NCBI GenBank assembly: GCA_021806845.1
Contig: JAKAPV010000078.1
Span: forward strand, 1-11,133
DNA: 11,133 nucleotides
Source: Bacillota bacterium
Lineage (GTDB): Bacteria > Bacillota > Sulfobacillia > JAJZYS01 > JAJYTV01
Direction: 5' to 3'
Positions within the stretch are counted from its first letter, which is position 1. Each line of letters starts with the position of its first letter. The translations under genes and the position numbers were made by a program. Under the pieces are notes generated by a model. It was not told where the DNA came from and searched no databases. It saw only the letters and a program-made list of their open reading frames with translations. This document shows positions 1 to 6,861 of this stretch, in pieces.

Positions 1-243
1 ACGACGGTACACAAGGCGCAGGGCAGCGAGTACCGCGCGGTCGTGCTCGTGCTCTCAGCGCAGCACTGGATGCTCCTCGGGCGCAACCTCTTCTACACGG
101 CAGTCACGCGAGCCAAAGAAGTGCTATGCATCGTCGCGCCCCAGCGGGCGGTATGGCAAGCCCTGCGCAACGCCGGGCGCGGAGTGCGCTACGGCCGCCT
201 CGGAGAGCGGATTGCGGTCCTCTACGGCGGAGGGGACAGGTAG
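1..243 (+). CDS. recD2: RecD2-like ATP-dependent DNA helicase, C-terminal end (5' part outside window)
   Basis: The reading frame is open from the first base and ends at TAG 241-243, giving the last 80 residues of a larger protein. Residues 1-10 carry VHKAQGSE, which matches motif V of superfamily 1 helicases. Residues 29-38 carry NLFYTAVTRA, which matches motif VI with its arginine finger. Both lie in the UvrD_C_2 (2A/2B) region found at the C-terminus of RecD/RecD2 (TraA-like) helicases, which unwind DNA 5' to 3' using ATP. In Bacillota, RecD2 acts without RecBC in DNA repair and replication fork maintenance. The N-terminal ATP-binding motifs are not in the window, so the choice of RecD2 over another UvrD_C_2 helicase rests on the genome type and this tail alone. 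The 3' end overlaps the convergent penicillin-binding protein gene by 22 bases, and no terminator is seen between them. Confidence 0.8.
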   Translation, partial: TTVHKAQGSEYRAVVLVLSAQHWMLLGRNLFYTAVTRAKEVLCIVAPQRAVWQALRNAGRGVRYGRLGERIAVLYGGGDR

Positions 244-2291
244 ACGACGATCTTCTTGCCGGCCGCGAGCGGGGCTCCGGCGGCGGGGCTCTGCTTCACG
301 GCGATGCCCGAACCCTGCACCTGCACCTGGTAGCCGGTCTGGGCGGCAACCGTGTATACCTGCTGCGGCGTCAGGCCGATCAGGTCCGGCACGCCCGCGG
401 GGGCGGCGGGCCCGCCCATGTTCACGGTGACCGTCGTGCCGGCGGCGACGTACTGGCCCGGCAGCGGTGACTGCCTCACGATCTGCTTCCCCTTGCCCTG
501 CTGCACGAGAAGCAGCCCCGTCGGGGCGACGTGCAGTGCGGCGTCGGCGAAAGAGCGCCCGACGAGGTTAGGCACCTGTACCTTCGAAGCCTGCAGCGAA
601 GCGCCGGTCGGCGGGATGCCCATGTAGGTGAAGATCTGGCCCATCAACTGCGAGAAGACGGGCGCGGCGACATCCCCGCCATAGAAGAGACCCTTCGGGT
701 CGTCGATCTGCACGAGCGTCAGCACTTTCGGGCTCGGCACGGGGCCGAAGCCGATGAACGATGCGAGGAAGTCGCCGGCCTTGAAGCCTCCGGAGCTGCT
801 CACGACGTTCGCGGTACCGGTCTTGCCGGCGACGGTGTAGCCCGGGACGCGGGCGAGGTTGCCCGTGCCCTTGGCGATTACGTCGAGCATCGCCGCCTGC
901 ACCTCGCGCGCCACCGTGCGGGAGACGAGCCGCTGGGAGGGGAAGTGCAGGACCTCTGTCCTGCCATTCGGCAACAGCAGGGCCTGTCCCACATGCGGGG
1001 TGTGCCAGACCCCGTCGGCCGCGACCGTGGCGGCGGCGGCGACCAGCTGGATCGGCGAGACGGCGAGCGTCTGCCCGAAGCCCATCTCGCCCATGTCGAG
1101 CTGCGTCACGGTGGCCTCGGGGGGAATGATGCCGCTCGCCTCTCCCGGGAGGTCGACGCCGGTAGGGCGGTCCATATGGAAGGTGTGCAGCCAGGAGTAG
1201 TAGCGGCTGGGGCCCAGCTTGAGCGCCAGCGTGGCGAAGGCGACGTCGGACGACATGGCGAGCGCGGTGTCGAAGTTGATCACGCCGAAGCCCGCCTTGA
1301 TCCAGTCGTAGATGCGGACCCCGTTGAGCACGATCGAGCCCCGGTCGTTGATCGTCCAGCCCGGCGTGATCACACCCGAGGAAAGCGCCGCCATCGAAGT
1401 GAACGGCTTGATCGTCGAGCCGGGCTCGAACGCGTCCTCGACCGGTTGGTCGATCCACTGCGTCATCGAGTAGCTCTGCCAGTTCGCAGGCGAGGGCTCC
1501 GGATACTGCGCCATCGCAAGGATGCCGCCCGTGTTCGGATTGATGACGACGATGCGGCCGCCCTTCGCGTGGTTCGCCTTGACGGCTGCCGTGAGGTCCT
1601 GCTGCGCGAATGCCTGGATGGCCGAGTCGACCGTCGTGCGCAGGCCGTCGCCGGCCACCGGAGGGATGAAGCGGGCGGCGTACTGCGGCAGCGGGTTGCC
1701 GAGCGCGTCGACGCGCACGACCTCCTGCCCCGGCTTGCCCGAGAGCTGCTTATTGTAGCTCTCCTCGATCCCCGCGAGCCCCTGCTGGTCCACGCCGACG
1801 AAGCCGATCACGGCGCCCGCCAGGTTCCCCTCGGGGTAGACGCGCCAGGAGTCGGGCTGCAGGCCGAGGCCGTTGTAGGCGCCGAGCGCCTCGATGCGGG
1901 CGGCCTGTGCGGCCGTCACCTTGTAAGAGAGCCAGAGGAAGGCTTGCTTGGAGGCGAGCAGCGAGTGCAGCTTGCGCTCGCTCTCTGAGAGGATCGGCGC
2001 GAGCGCTCGCGCCATGGCGGCGGGGTCCTGGATCGACCGCGGCATCGCGTAGAGGGCGTCCCCCGACGTCTCGATCGCCAGGAGGTGGCCGTTGCGGTCT
2101 GTGATCACGCCGCGCTGCGGAGGCAGCGTCAGGTGGGCGTACTGCTCCGCCAGGGCCTTGGCGGCGAGGTGGCCGCCGTCGACGATCTGCCAGTAGATGA
2201 GACGAACGATCAGGCCGGTACTCAGTACGGCCATGATGCTCACGAGGGCGAATGCCCGTGCCATGAGAAGCTTGCGGTATGACCGGTTCAC
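222..2291 (-). CDS. Class B penicillin-binding protein with two C-terminal PASTA domains (peptidoglycan DD-transpeptidase)
   Basis: This 689-residue, membrane-anchored enzyme would cross-link peptidoglycan outside the cell membrane. One transmembrane helix lies at about residues 11-35 after a basic N-terminus. The PBP dimerisation domain follows, including the RGVITDRNG block at 60-68. The transpeptidase domain spans about 215-560 with all three active-site motifs: STIK (nucleophile Ser292, Lys295), SSD (347-349) and KTG (490-492). Two PASTA domains occupy about 570-626 and 631-687, as in PBP2x/PbpB-type proteins (SpoVD usually has one). The second motif is SxD rather than the usual SxN; SxD is known in some class B enzymes. 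The start is GTG at 2289-2291, preceded by GGGAGGTG at good spacing. The gene lies 35 bases downstream of the HxlR regulator on the same strand, with no promoter seen in the gap, so they are probably cotranscribed. It is not beside ftsL/murE-type genes, so it is more likely an accessory or sporulation-related PBP than the main division PBP; that is inference. Confidence 0.93.
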   Translation of the reverse strand: MNRSYRKLLMARAFALVSIMAVLSTGLIVRLIYWQIVDGGHLAAKALAEQYAHLTLPPQRGVITDRNGHLLAIETSGDALYAMPRSIQDPAAMARALAPILSESERKLHSLLASKQAFLWLSYKVTAAQAARIEALGAYNGLGLQPDSWRVYPEGNLAGAVIGFVGVDQQGLAGIEESYNKQLSGKPGQEVVRVDALGNPLPQYAARFIPPVAGDGLRTTVDSAIQAFAQQDLTAAVKANHAKGGRIVVINPNTGGILAMAQYPEPSPANWQSYSMTQWIDQPVEDAFEPGSTIKPFTSMAALSSGVITPGWTINDRGSIVLNGVRIYDWIKAGFGVINFDTALAMSSDVAFATLALKLGPSRYYSWLHTFHMDRPTGVDLPGEASGIIPPEATVTQLDMGEMGFGQTLAVSPIQLVAAAATVAADGVWHTPHVGQALLLPNGRTEVLHFPSQRLVSRTVAREVQAAMLDVIAKGTGNLARVPGYTVAGKTGTANVVSSSGGFKAGDFLASFIGFGPVPSPKVLTLVQIDDPKGLFYGGDVAAPVFSQLMGQIFTYMGIPPTGASLQASKVQVPNLVGRSFADAALHVAPTGLLLVQQGKGKQIVRQSPLPGQYVAAGTTVTVNMGGPAAPAGVPDLIGLTPQQVYTVAAQTGYQVQVQGSGIAVKQSPAAGAPLAAGKKIVVYLSPPP

Positions 2292-2326
2292 AGTCCACCT
2301 CCCGGATCGCGAAGGCGGCCCGGTTC

Positions 2327-2635
2327 CTAGGTCAGCCAGCGCTCGCCGTAGGCCCGAAGGCTGGCGATCACCGGCTGGAATCCTTCGCCCAGGAGAGTCA
2401 GGCTGTATGCGACGTGGCCGGGGACGCCGCGGCGCTCCGTGCGCTGGACAACCCCGTTGCGCTCAAGCAGGCGGAGGCGATCGGCAAGGGTCTTCGGCGA
2501 AATGCCGTCGAGAGAGCGCAGGAGTTCGCTGAAACGGCGTTCCCCGGCGCAGAGGTCGCGCAGGATGAGGAGTGTCCACTTGCCGCCGACAAGCTCGGCG
2601 GTGCGCGCTACTGGGCAGCGCACGCCTTCGGCCAT
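2327..2635 (-). CDS. HxlR-family winged-helix transcriptional regulator
   Basis: This 102-residue protein is the usual length for the HxlR/MarR-like family of dimeric DNA-binding regulators. The N-terminus CPVARTAELVGGKWTLLIL (7-25) is the family hallmark, including conserved Cys7 and the GGKW block. The RRFSELLRSLDGISPKTLADR region (33-53) holds the helix-turn-helix, followed by a wing at about 62-80 ending in VAYSLT. In characterised relatives (HxlR, YodB) the N-terminal Cys senses formaldehyde, quinones or diamide, so electrophile sensing is possible here but unproven. The start is ATG 2633-2635, preceded by GAGAGGTGG. A sigma-A-type promoter sits just upstream. The gene is 35 bases ahead of the PBP gene on the same strand and diverges from the amidohydrolase/acyl-CoA dehydrogenase train, so it could control itself, the PBP, the divergent train, or all three. 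Confidence 0.92.
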   Translation of the reverse strand: MAEGVRCPVARTAELVGGKWTLLILRDLCAGERRFSELLRSLDGISPKTLADRLRLLERNGVVQRTERRGVPGHVAYSLTLLGEGFQPVIASLRAYGERWLT

Positions 2636-2662
2636 GCAGGTCCACCTCTCTATCTGGTGGCG

Positions 2663-2691
2663 ACGCTAGCACATGCCCAAGGGGCTGTCAA
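2663..2691 (-). promoter_or_regulatory. Predicted sigma-A-type promoter for hxlR-pbp
   Basis: On the - strand, TTGACA (2691-2686) is followed by a 17-base spacer and TAGCGT (2668-2663). A TG one base upstream of the -10 box (TGC-TAGCGT) gives an extended -10. The -35 box is a perfect consensus and the spacing is ideal; the -10 box matches at three of six positions, including the key TA and final T. Transcription would start near 2656, leaving a leader of about 20 bases that contains the hxlR ribosome binding site. No operator could be identified with confidence, although GCTAGC (2665-2670) is a short palindrome inside the -10 region. Confidence 0.55.
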
Positions 2692-2719
2692 AGGAACGGG
2701 AGCGCCCCTCAAGACACCA

Positions 2720-2730
2720 ATGCTATGCTG
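2720..2730 (+). promoter_or_regulatory. Weak candidate extended -10 promoter before the amidohydrolase gene
   Basis: TGC-TATGCT at 2721-2729 has the TGn extension and five of six bases of TATAAT-type matching (TATgcT matches four of the six strictly: T, A, T and the final T). No convincing -35 box lies 16-18 bases upstream. The implied start near 2736 would fall at the ribosome binding site, leaving almost no leader, which lowers confidence. Some promoter for the + strand train must lie in or upstream of this 111-base divergent region, and this is the best local candidate I see. Confidence 0.22.
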
Positions 2731-2746
2731 GAGCGGGAGGTGCGAC

Positions 2747-4243
2747 GTGGAGGGGACGATTGTCTACGCGGGCGCGTCCGTGGCGGGCAGGCGCGGAGTT
2801 GCGGTTCGGCACGGGCGGATCGCCGCGCTGGGAGATCCCTCGTCGCTCTGCCGGCGCTTTCCGGACGCTACCGTGCGCACGGTGCGCGGGGTATTCTTTC
2901 CCGCTGCACTCGACGGGCACCTGCACCTCCTGGAATATGGCCTCGCGCTCGGTGAGGTGGATCTCCGCGGCCTGGGCGCGGGTGAAGCGCTCGCGCGCCT
3001 CGCGCAGGCGCGTGGCGCACTCGGGAGCACGGCCTTTCTGCGCGGATACGGCGCGCGTCAAGCAGTGCTTTCGGAGATCGCGGCACACAGGGACGCCCTC
3101 GCGGATCTCGGGCCCGTGCGCCTCTGGGGGCAGGATTTTCATACGGCTCTCACCGATCCGCAGACCGCTGTGCACCTTGGACTGGATCGCAGCGTCCCTA
3201 CGGGCGGAGAAGCGGTGCGCGATGCCCGCGGTCATCTCACCGGAATCTTGTTGGAGGCCGCGGCCGCGGTCCTGGCGGAGGCGGCGGCGCCCTCCGCTGC
3301 CGAGCTCATTCCCGCGACGCGTCGCGCCATCCAGACGCTGATGCGCCAGGGCATCGTTGGAGCGGTCACCTTCGAGCGGGCGCCGGGGGAGGCGGCGGTG
3401 GCCAAGGTGACTGAGGAACTGCCGTTCCGCGCCTTCGTCTACCGCTACGCCGAAGACCTGGAGCTTGGCGAGGCGCCAGGGGCGCTCTCCGCGCGAGCCG
3501 CTCGCATCGGGGCGAAGTACTTCATGGATGGCACGCTCGGATCGCGCACGGCGTGGATGGAGGCGCCCTTCTGCGATACGGACTCGACCGGCATCGCGCG
3601 CCTCGACCCCGAGCAGGCGCTCGGGGAGATGCATGCCGTCTCTGCCCGCGGGTTCGCGCTTGCGGTCCACGCGATCGGCGACCGCGCGGCGCTCGAGGCG
3701 CTGCGGATCCTAAAGGGGATGCCGATCGGGCATGCGCCGCACCGCATCGAGCACCTGCAGATCGTGCCGGCAGGCTTCGCGCAAGAGATCGCGTCGGCCG
3801 GCGTCACCGCCTCGGTGCAGCCCTGCCACCTCGAGCAGGACCTTGCGGAGGCCAGAGGCGCATGGACGGACCGCCTGGCCCTCGCCTACCCCTACCACGC
3901 CTTCCTGCAATCAGGCGCGCGCCTCGCGTTCGGATCGGATGCTCCGATAGAGGAGCCTTCGCTGCGCCTGGGCCTGCGCTGGGCGACCGGTGCCGACGCG
4001 GTCGGGGGTGGAGTCCGTCACGCCATCGCGGCGGACGACGCCTGGCGGGCCTATACGGAGGGCGTCTACGAAAGTGTCGGCCGCCAAGGCGGACGCATCG
4101 CGGTCGGCGAACCGGCCAACCTGGCGCTGTACGCGCAAGGGCCTTTGGAGGACGACGCCCCGACGCTCGTCCTGAGTGAAGGCGTTTTGGTGCACTGTGA
4201 CGAAGGCGCCTACCACGAGGAAGCGCAACAGGCCCTGAACTGA
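2747..4243 (+). CDS. YtcJ-like metal-dependent amidohydrolase (amidohydrolase 3 family)
   Basis: This 498-residue protein belongs to the amidohydrolase superfamily, whose members hydrolyse amide or related C-N bonds with bound metal in a TIM barrel. An N-terminal beta-sandwich segment (1-50) leads into FPAALDGHLHL (51-61), with metal ligands His58 and His60. Further motifs are GAKYFMDGTLGSR (255-267; Lys257 is the expected bridging lysine), AVHAIGDRA (306-314, His308), RIEHLQ (333-338, His336) and FGSDAPIE (395-402, Asp398). A C-terminal sandwich closes the fold with GEPANLALY (454-462). This order matches YtcJ/NfdA-like enzymes; NfdA deformylates N-substituted formamides, but the substrate here cannot be read from sequence. 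I chose GTG 2747 because GGGAGGT lies five bases upstream. The frame is open further upstream, but that part runs antisense through hxlR and has no ribosome binding site or family homology. The next gene begins 33 bases downstream, so it probably heads the operon. Confidence 0.88.
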   Translation: MEGTIVYAGASVAGRRGVAVRHGRIAALGDPSSLCRRFPDATVRTVRGVFFPAALDGHLHLLEYGLALGEVDLRGLGAGEALARLAQARGALGSTAFLRGYGARQAVLSEIAAHRDALADLGPVRLWGQDFHTALTDPQTAVHLGLDRSVPTGGEAVRDARGHLTGILLEAAAAVLAEAAAPSAAELIPATRRAIQTLMRQGIVGAVTFERAPGEAAVAKVTEELPFRAFVYRYAEDLELGEAPGALSARAARIGAKYFMDGTLGSRTAWMEAPFCDTDSTGIARLDPEQALGEMHAVSARGFALAVHAIGDRAALEALRILKGMPIGHAPHRIEHLQIVPAGFAQEIASAGVTASVQPCHLEQDLAEARGAWTDRLALAYPYHAFLQSGARLAFGSDAPIEEPSLRLGLRWATGADAVGGGVRHAIAADDAWRAYTEGVYESVGRQGGRIAVGEPANLALYAQGPLEDDAPTLVLSEGVLVHCDEGAYHEEAQQALN

Positions 4244-4276
4244 AAGGGGGAAGCGGCGCAGAGCGCCGCGGCAACG
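4244..4276 (+). promoter_or_regulatory. Unusual ribosome binding site: Shine-Dalgarno and start codon separated by a hairpin
   Basis: AAGGGGG (4244-4250) is the only good Shine-Dalgarno match ahead of the acyl-CoA dehydrogenase ATG, but it is 26 bases away. A perfect GC-only stem, GCGGCGC (4253-4259) with GCGCCGC (4263-4269) and an AGA loop, fills most of that gap. If the stem forms, the remaining linker is 9 bases, an optimal spacing. No other start codon exists in this frame between the upstream stop and ATG 4277. Structured spacers of this kind are known, for example for phage T4 gene 38. Whether this one aids or limits translation is inference. Confidence 0.55.
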
Positions 4277-5416
4277 ATGAGCGTTCGCACAGACGGACCG
4301 GACGAGGAACTGCGGCGCCTGGCTCGGCGCGTCGCAGATCAGGAGATCCGGCCGGTAGCCGCCGAATACGACCGCAGCCGCGCCTTCCCGCGTCCGGTGC
4401 TGGAACGCATCCACGCTGCGGGGCTCTTCGACCTGCAGGTGCCGGAGCGCATCGGCGGAGCGGGTCTCACGCCGGTTGCCGAGTGTATCGTGCAGGAGGA
4501 ACTCGCGGCGGGCTGCGCCGGCATTGCCCTCGCCCTGATCGCGAATACCCTCGCATTGACCCCGATCCTGATCGCGGGGACGCAGGAGCAGCAGGAACGC
4601 CTGTTGCGGCCGTTTGCCGAACGTCTGCAGTTCGCCGCCTTCGGTCTCACGGAAGCACAGGCCGGCTCGGATGCGGCAGCGCTGCAGACCCGTGTGCGGC
4701 GAGAAGGGGACGAGTACGTCATCGACGGCCGCAAGCGGTTCATCACGAACGGCGGGGTAGCCGACCTCTACACGATCTTCGCCACGCTTGACGGCACACC
4801 TCAGGGCATCACCTGCTTCGCGGTGCCGAAGGGAACACCGGGCCTGTCGGTCGGGCGCGAGGAGCGCAAGCTCGGGATCCGGGCGTCGAACACGACGGAA
4901 GTGCTGCTCGAGGACGTGCGCGTGCCTGCGGAAGGCCGCATCGGGGAGGAAGGCGAGGGCTACCGGATCGCGCTGCGGACGCTGACGCGCTCTCGCGCGA
5001 CGATCGGGGCTGCCGCGCTGGGCATCGCGCGCGAAGCGCTCTCGCTCGCCGTACGGTACGCGCGCGAGCGGCAGCAGTTCGGTCGCCCGATCGCCGAGCT
5101 CGGGGCGATAGAGCAGATGCTCGGCGAGATGGCGATGCGGGTCGAGGCTGCCCGCCTGCTCGTCTACCAGGCGGCAGAGCGCATCGCCGCAGGGGAGCGC
5201 TCGCCGCTCTACTCGTCGATGGCCAAGGCCTACGCCGCGGACACCGCGATGTTCGTCGCCGGCGAGGCGGTGCAGATCTTCGGAGGGTACGGGTTCATGG
5301 AGGACTACCCCGTCGAAAAGCTCTTCCGGGATGCGAAAATCTACCAGATCTTCGAGGGGACGAATCAGGTGCAGCGCATGGTGATCGCGCGGACTTTGGT
5401 GAAAGAGGATGGCTAA
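4277..5416 (+). CDS. Acyl-CoA dehydrogenase (FAD-dependent)
   Basis: This 379-residue flavoenzyme would oxidise an acyl-CoA to the trans-2-enoyl-CoA in the cytoplasm and pass electrons to ETF. The three-domain layout is complete: helical N-terminal domain (1-118), beta middle domain (119-228) and C-terminal helical domain (229-379). Family signature 1 is GLTEAQAGSDAAA at 123-135. Signature 2 runs 333-352, from QIFGGYGF to the RD at 351-352. The catalytic base is Glu360 in FEGTNQVQR, the same position as in short- and medium-chain enzymes and unlike isovaleryl- or long-chain types. The exact chain specificity cannot be told. ATG 4277 is the only possible start in the upstream stretch, and its ribosome binding site is separated by a hairpin. 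The gene lies 33 bases after the amidohydrolase, overlaps the next gene by 8 bases, and its electron acceptor genes etfB and etfA are in the same train. Confidence 0.95.
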   Translation: MSVRTDGPDEELRRLARRVADQEIRPVAAEYDRSRAFPRPVLERIHAAGLFDLQVPERIGGAGLTPVAECIVQEELAAGCAGIALALIANTLALTPILIAGTQEQQERLLRPFAERLQFAAFGLTEAQAGSDAAALQTRVRREGDEYVIDGRKRFITNGGVADLYTIFATLDGTPQGITCFAVPKGTPGLSVGREERKLGIRASNTTEVLLEDVRVPAEGRIGEEGEGYRIALRTLTRSRATIGAAALGIAREALSLAVRYARERQQFGRPIAELGAIEQMLGEMAMRVEAARLLVYQAAERIAAGERSPLYSSMAKAYAADTAMFVAGEAVQIFGGYGFMEDYPVEKLFRDAKIYQIFEGTNQVQRMVIARTLVKEDG

Positions 5417-6119
5417 GGTCTGTGTGGACCGCGTGGCGGACCTCTGGCAGATCCGGCTGTGCCGGCCGGAGGTGCGAAATGCGGTGGACGCAGAGATCTC
5501 CCGGCAGCTGCGCTCCGCGGTGGAGGAGGCGCTCGCGCAGGCGTCCGCCATCTGCCTGCGGGCGGAAGGGCCCGTATTCTGCTCGGGCGGCGATATCGGG
5601 GCGCTGCAGGACGACGACGAGGCGCTGAGGGTCATGGACGAGATGCGGGGCACCTTGGATCTTCTGCGTGGCTCGCCGATCCCGGTCGTGGCCTACGTCG
5701 AAGGGGCAGCCATCGGCGGCGGCGCGGAGCTTGCGGTAAGCGCCCACCTGCTTTGCTGCACCCCCGGCTCCTCGTTTCAGTTCGTGCAGGCGCGGCTTAG
5801 CCTCAGCCCCGGCTGGGGCGGGGGACCCGATCTCGTGCGGCGGGTCGGCAGGGGGCGCGCCCTCGACCTCCTGCTGAGCGCTCGCCGCGTCGGTGCCGCC
5901 GAAGCGGAGGCGATCGGGCTCGCCGACCGCATCCTGACGCCCTTGCAGTTTTCGAAGTTCCTCGACATGCTTGCGCTGCAGGACAGGGAACTCGCCCGCG
6001 CGGAGATCTCCGCCGTGCGCACTGACGCAGACGGGCCGGCGCTTGCGCAGCGGCAGTTCTCTGACCTTTGGCGCTCCGAGCGCCATCATGAGGCGATGCG
6101 GCGGTTCCTCGACCGCTGA
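5409..6119 (+). CDS. Enoyl-CoA hydratase/isomerase-family (crotonase fold) protein with atypical active site
   Basis: This 236-residue protein is slightly short for the crotonase superfamily (usually about 255-265). Typical blocks are RPEVRNAVD (19-27), the oxyanion-hole FCSGGDIGAL (57-66) and EGAAIGGGAELAVSA (98-112), with Glu107 equal to the first catalytic glutamate of enoyl-CoA hydratase. The second canonical glutamate (Glu164 in rat crotonase) aligns with Gln127 in SSFQFVQARLSLSPGWGG, so ordinary two-glutamate hydration is doubtful. Crotonase relatives lacking this residue include isomerases, decarboxylases and others, so the reaction is uncertain. ATG 5409 overlaps the acyl-CoA dehydrogenase stop by 8 bases, which suggests translational coupling. 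Its AAAGAGG touches the ATG with no spacer, so the in-frame GTG at 5424, with AAGG five bases before it, is an alternative start that removes five residues. The C-terminal helix is tail-truncated compared with many hydratases. Confidence 0.87.
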   Translation: MAKVCVDRVADLWQIRLCRPEVRNAVDAEISRQLRSAVEEALAQASAICLRAEGPVFCSGGDIGALQDDDEALRVMDEMRGTLDLLRGSPIPVVAYVEGAAIGGGAELAVSAHLLCCTPGSSFQFVQARLSLSPGWGGGPDLVRRVGRGRALDLLLSARRVGAAEAEAIGLADRILTPLQFSKFLDMLALQDRELARAEISAVRTDADGPALAQRQFSDLWRSERHHEAMRRFLDR

Positions 6120-6134
6120 AGGGGAGGCGCAGCG

Positions 6135-6857
6135 ATGCGGCTGGAAGTGGCAGGGGAAGAGATCGCGGCCTACGGCGACGTCGGCGGACGCTGTCTTCTG
6201 GTGCACGGGGCCGGGGAGGATGCCGCACTCTTCAAGGCGCAGCTCGAGGGCGTCTTTGGCACCTGGGCGATCGATCTTCCCGGCCATGGCGGATCGCCGG
6301 GCGGCGGCCGTGAGACGGTCGAGGAGTATGCCCAGATCGTTCGCGCCGTGATCGATCGCTACGCGCGCACGCCGCCGGTTCTCGGGGGACACTCGATGGG
6401 AGGGGCCGTCGCGCTGACGTGTGGGCTGTCGGGCGGGGCTTCCCTTGCGGGACTCGTGCTGATCTCGACCGGTGCGCGCCTGCGTGTGCACCCGGACCTG
6501 CTCTCGGCGCTCGAGACTTCGGACGTGATGCCCGCCGCCTTCCGTAAAGCGCTGATCGGCCCCGATGCGAGCGAGGCGATCCTGTCGTCGCTGGCACTGC
6601 CGCGGCCGCGCATCCTGCGTGGAGACTTCCGCGCCTGTGACCGCTTCGACCTGATGCAGCGCCTCGGCGAGGTCTCGCAGCGTACCTTGGTGCTGGTGGG
6701 AAGCCATGACCTCTACACGCCCGAAAAGTTCGCGCGCAGGCTCGCGGAGGAACTGTTGGGAGAACTTGTTGTTGTGGAAGGCGCCGGCCACACGCTGCCG
6801 CTCGAAGCCCCCGCAGCCGTGAACGACGCCTTGTCGAGATTCCTTTTCGAGGGGTGA
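6135..6857 (+). CDS. Alpha/beta-fold hydrolase
   Basis: This 240-residue protein is a soluble alpha/beta hydrolase of the esterase/lactonase/thioesterase-like group. The oxyanion-hole HGAG is at 24-27, DLPGHGGS at 47-54 and the nucleophile elbow GHSMGG at 85-90 with Ser87. The likely acid is Asp192 in GSHDLYTP, and the catalytic histidine is His219 in EGAGHTLPLE. The triad is therefore complete. A short helical cap at about 115-175 lies between the two halves. The substrate is unknown. In this operon it could release or open an acyl or acyl-CoA intermediate, as thioesterases, enol-lactonases or C-C hydrolases do in other pathways; that is inference from neighbours. The start ATG has GGGGAGG seven bases upstream. 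It sits 15 bases after the crotonase gene and 4 bases before the HAD gene. Confidence 0.88.
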   Translation: MRLEVAGEEIAAYGDVGGRCLLVHGAGEDAALFKAQLEGVFGTWAIDLPGHGGSPGGGRETVEEYAQIVRAVIDRYARTPPVLGGHSMGGAVALTCGLSGGASLAGLVLISTGARLRVHPDLLSALETSDVMPAAFRKALIGPDASEAILSSLALPRPRILRGDFRACDRFDLMQRLGEVSQRTLVLVGSHDLYTPEKFARRLAEELLGELVVVEGAGHTLPLEAPAAVNDALSRFLFEG

Positions 6858-6861
6858 ACCT

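Noticed and set aside
531..1988. 485-codon open frame on the + strand across the PBP gene
   Set aside because: It is antisense to a protein with clear PBP motifs and has an Arg/Ala/Asp-rich composition without domains, typical of GC-driven shadow frames.
2279..2746. Extension of the amidohydrolase frame upstream to 2279
   Set aside because: The extra 156 codons run antisense through hxlR, have no homology or ribosome binding site, and GTG 2747 has an excellent one and fits the family N-terminus.
3911..5653. 580-codon - strand frame opposite the amidohydrolase and acyl-CoA dehydrogenase genes
   Set aside because: It spans the junctions of three well-supported + strand genes and shows low-complexity Arg-rich sequence with no motif.
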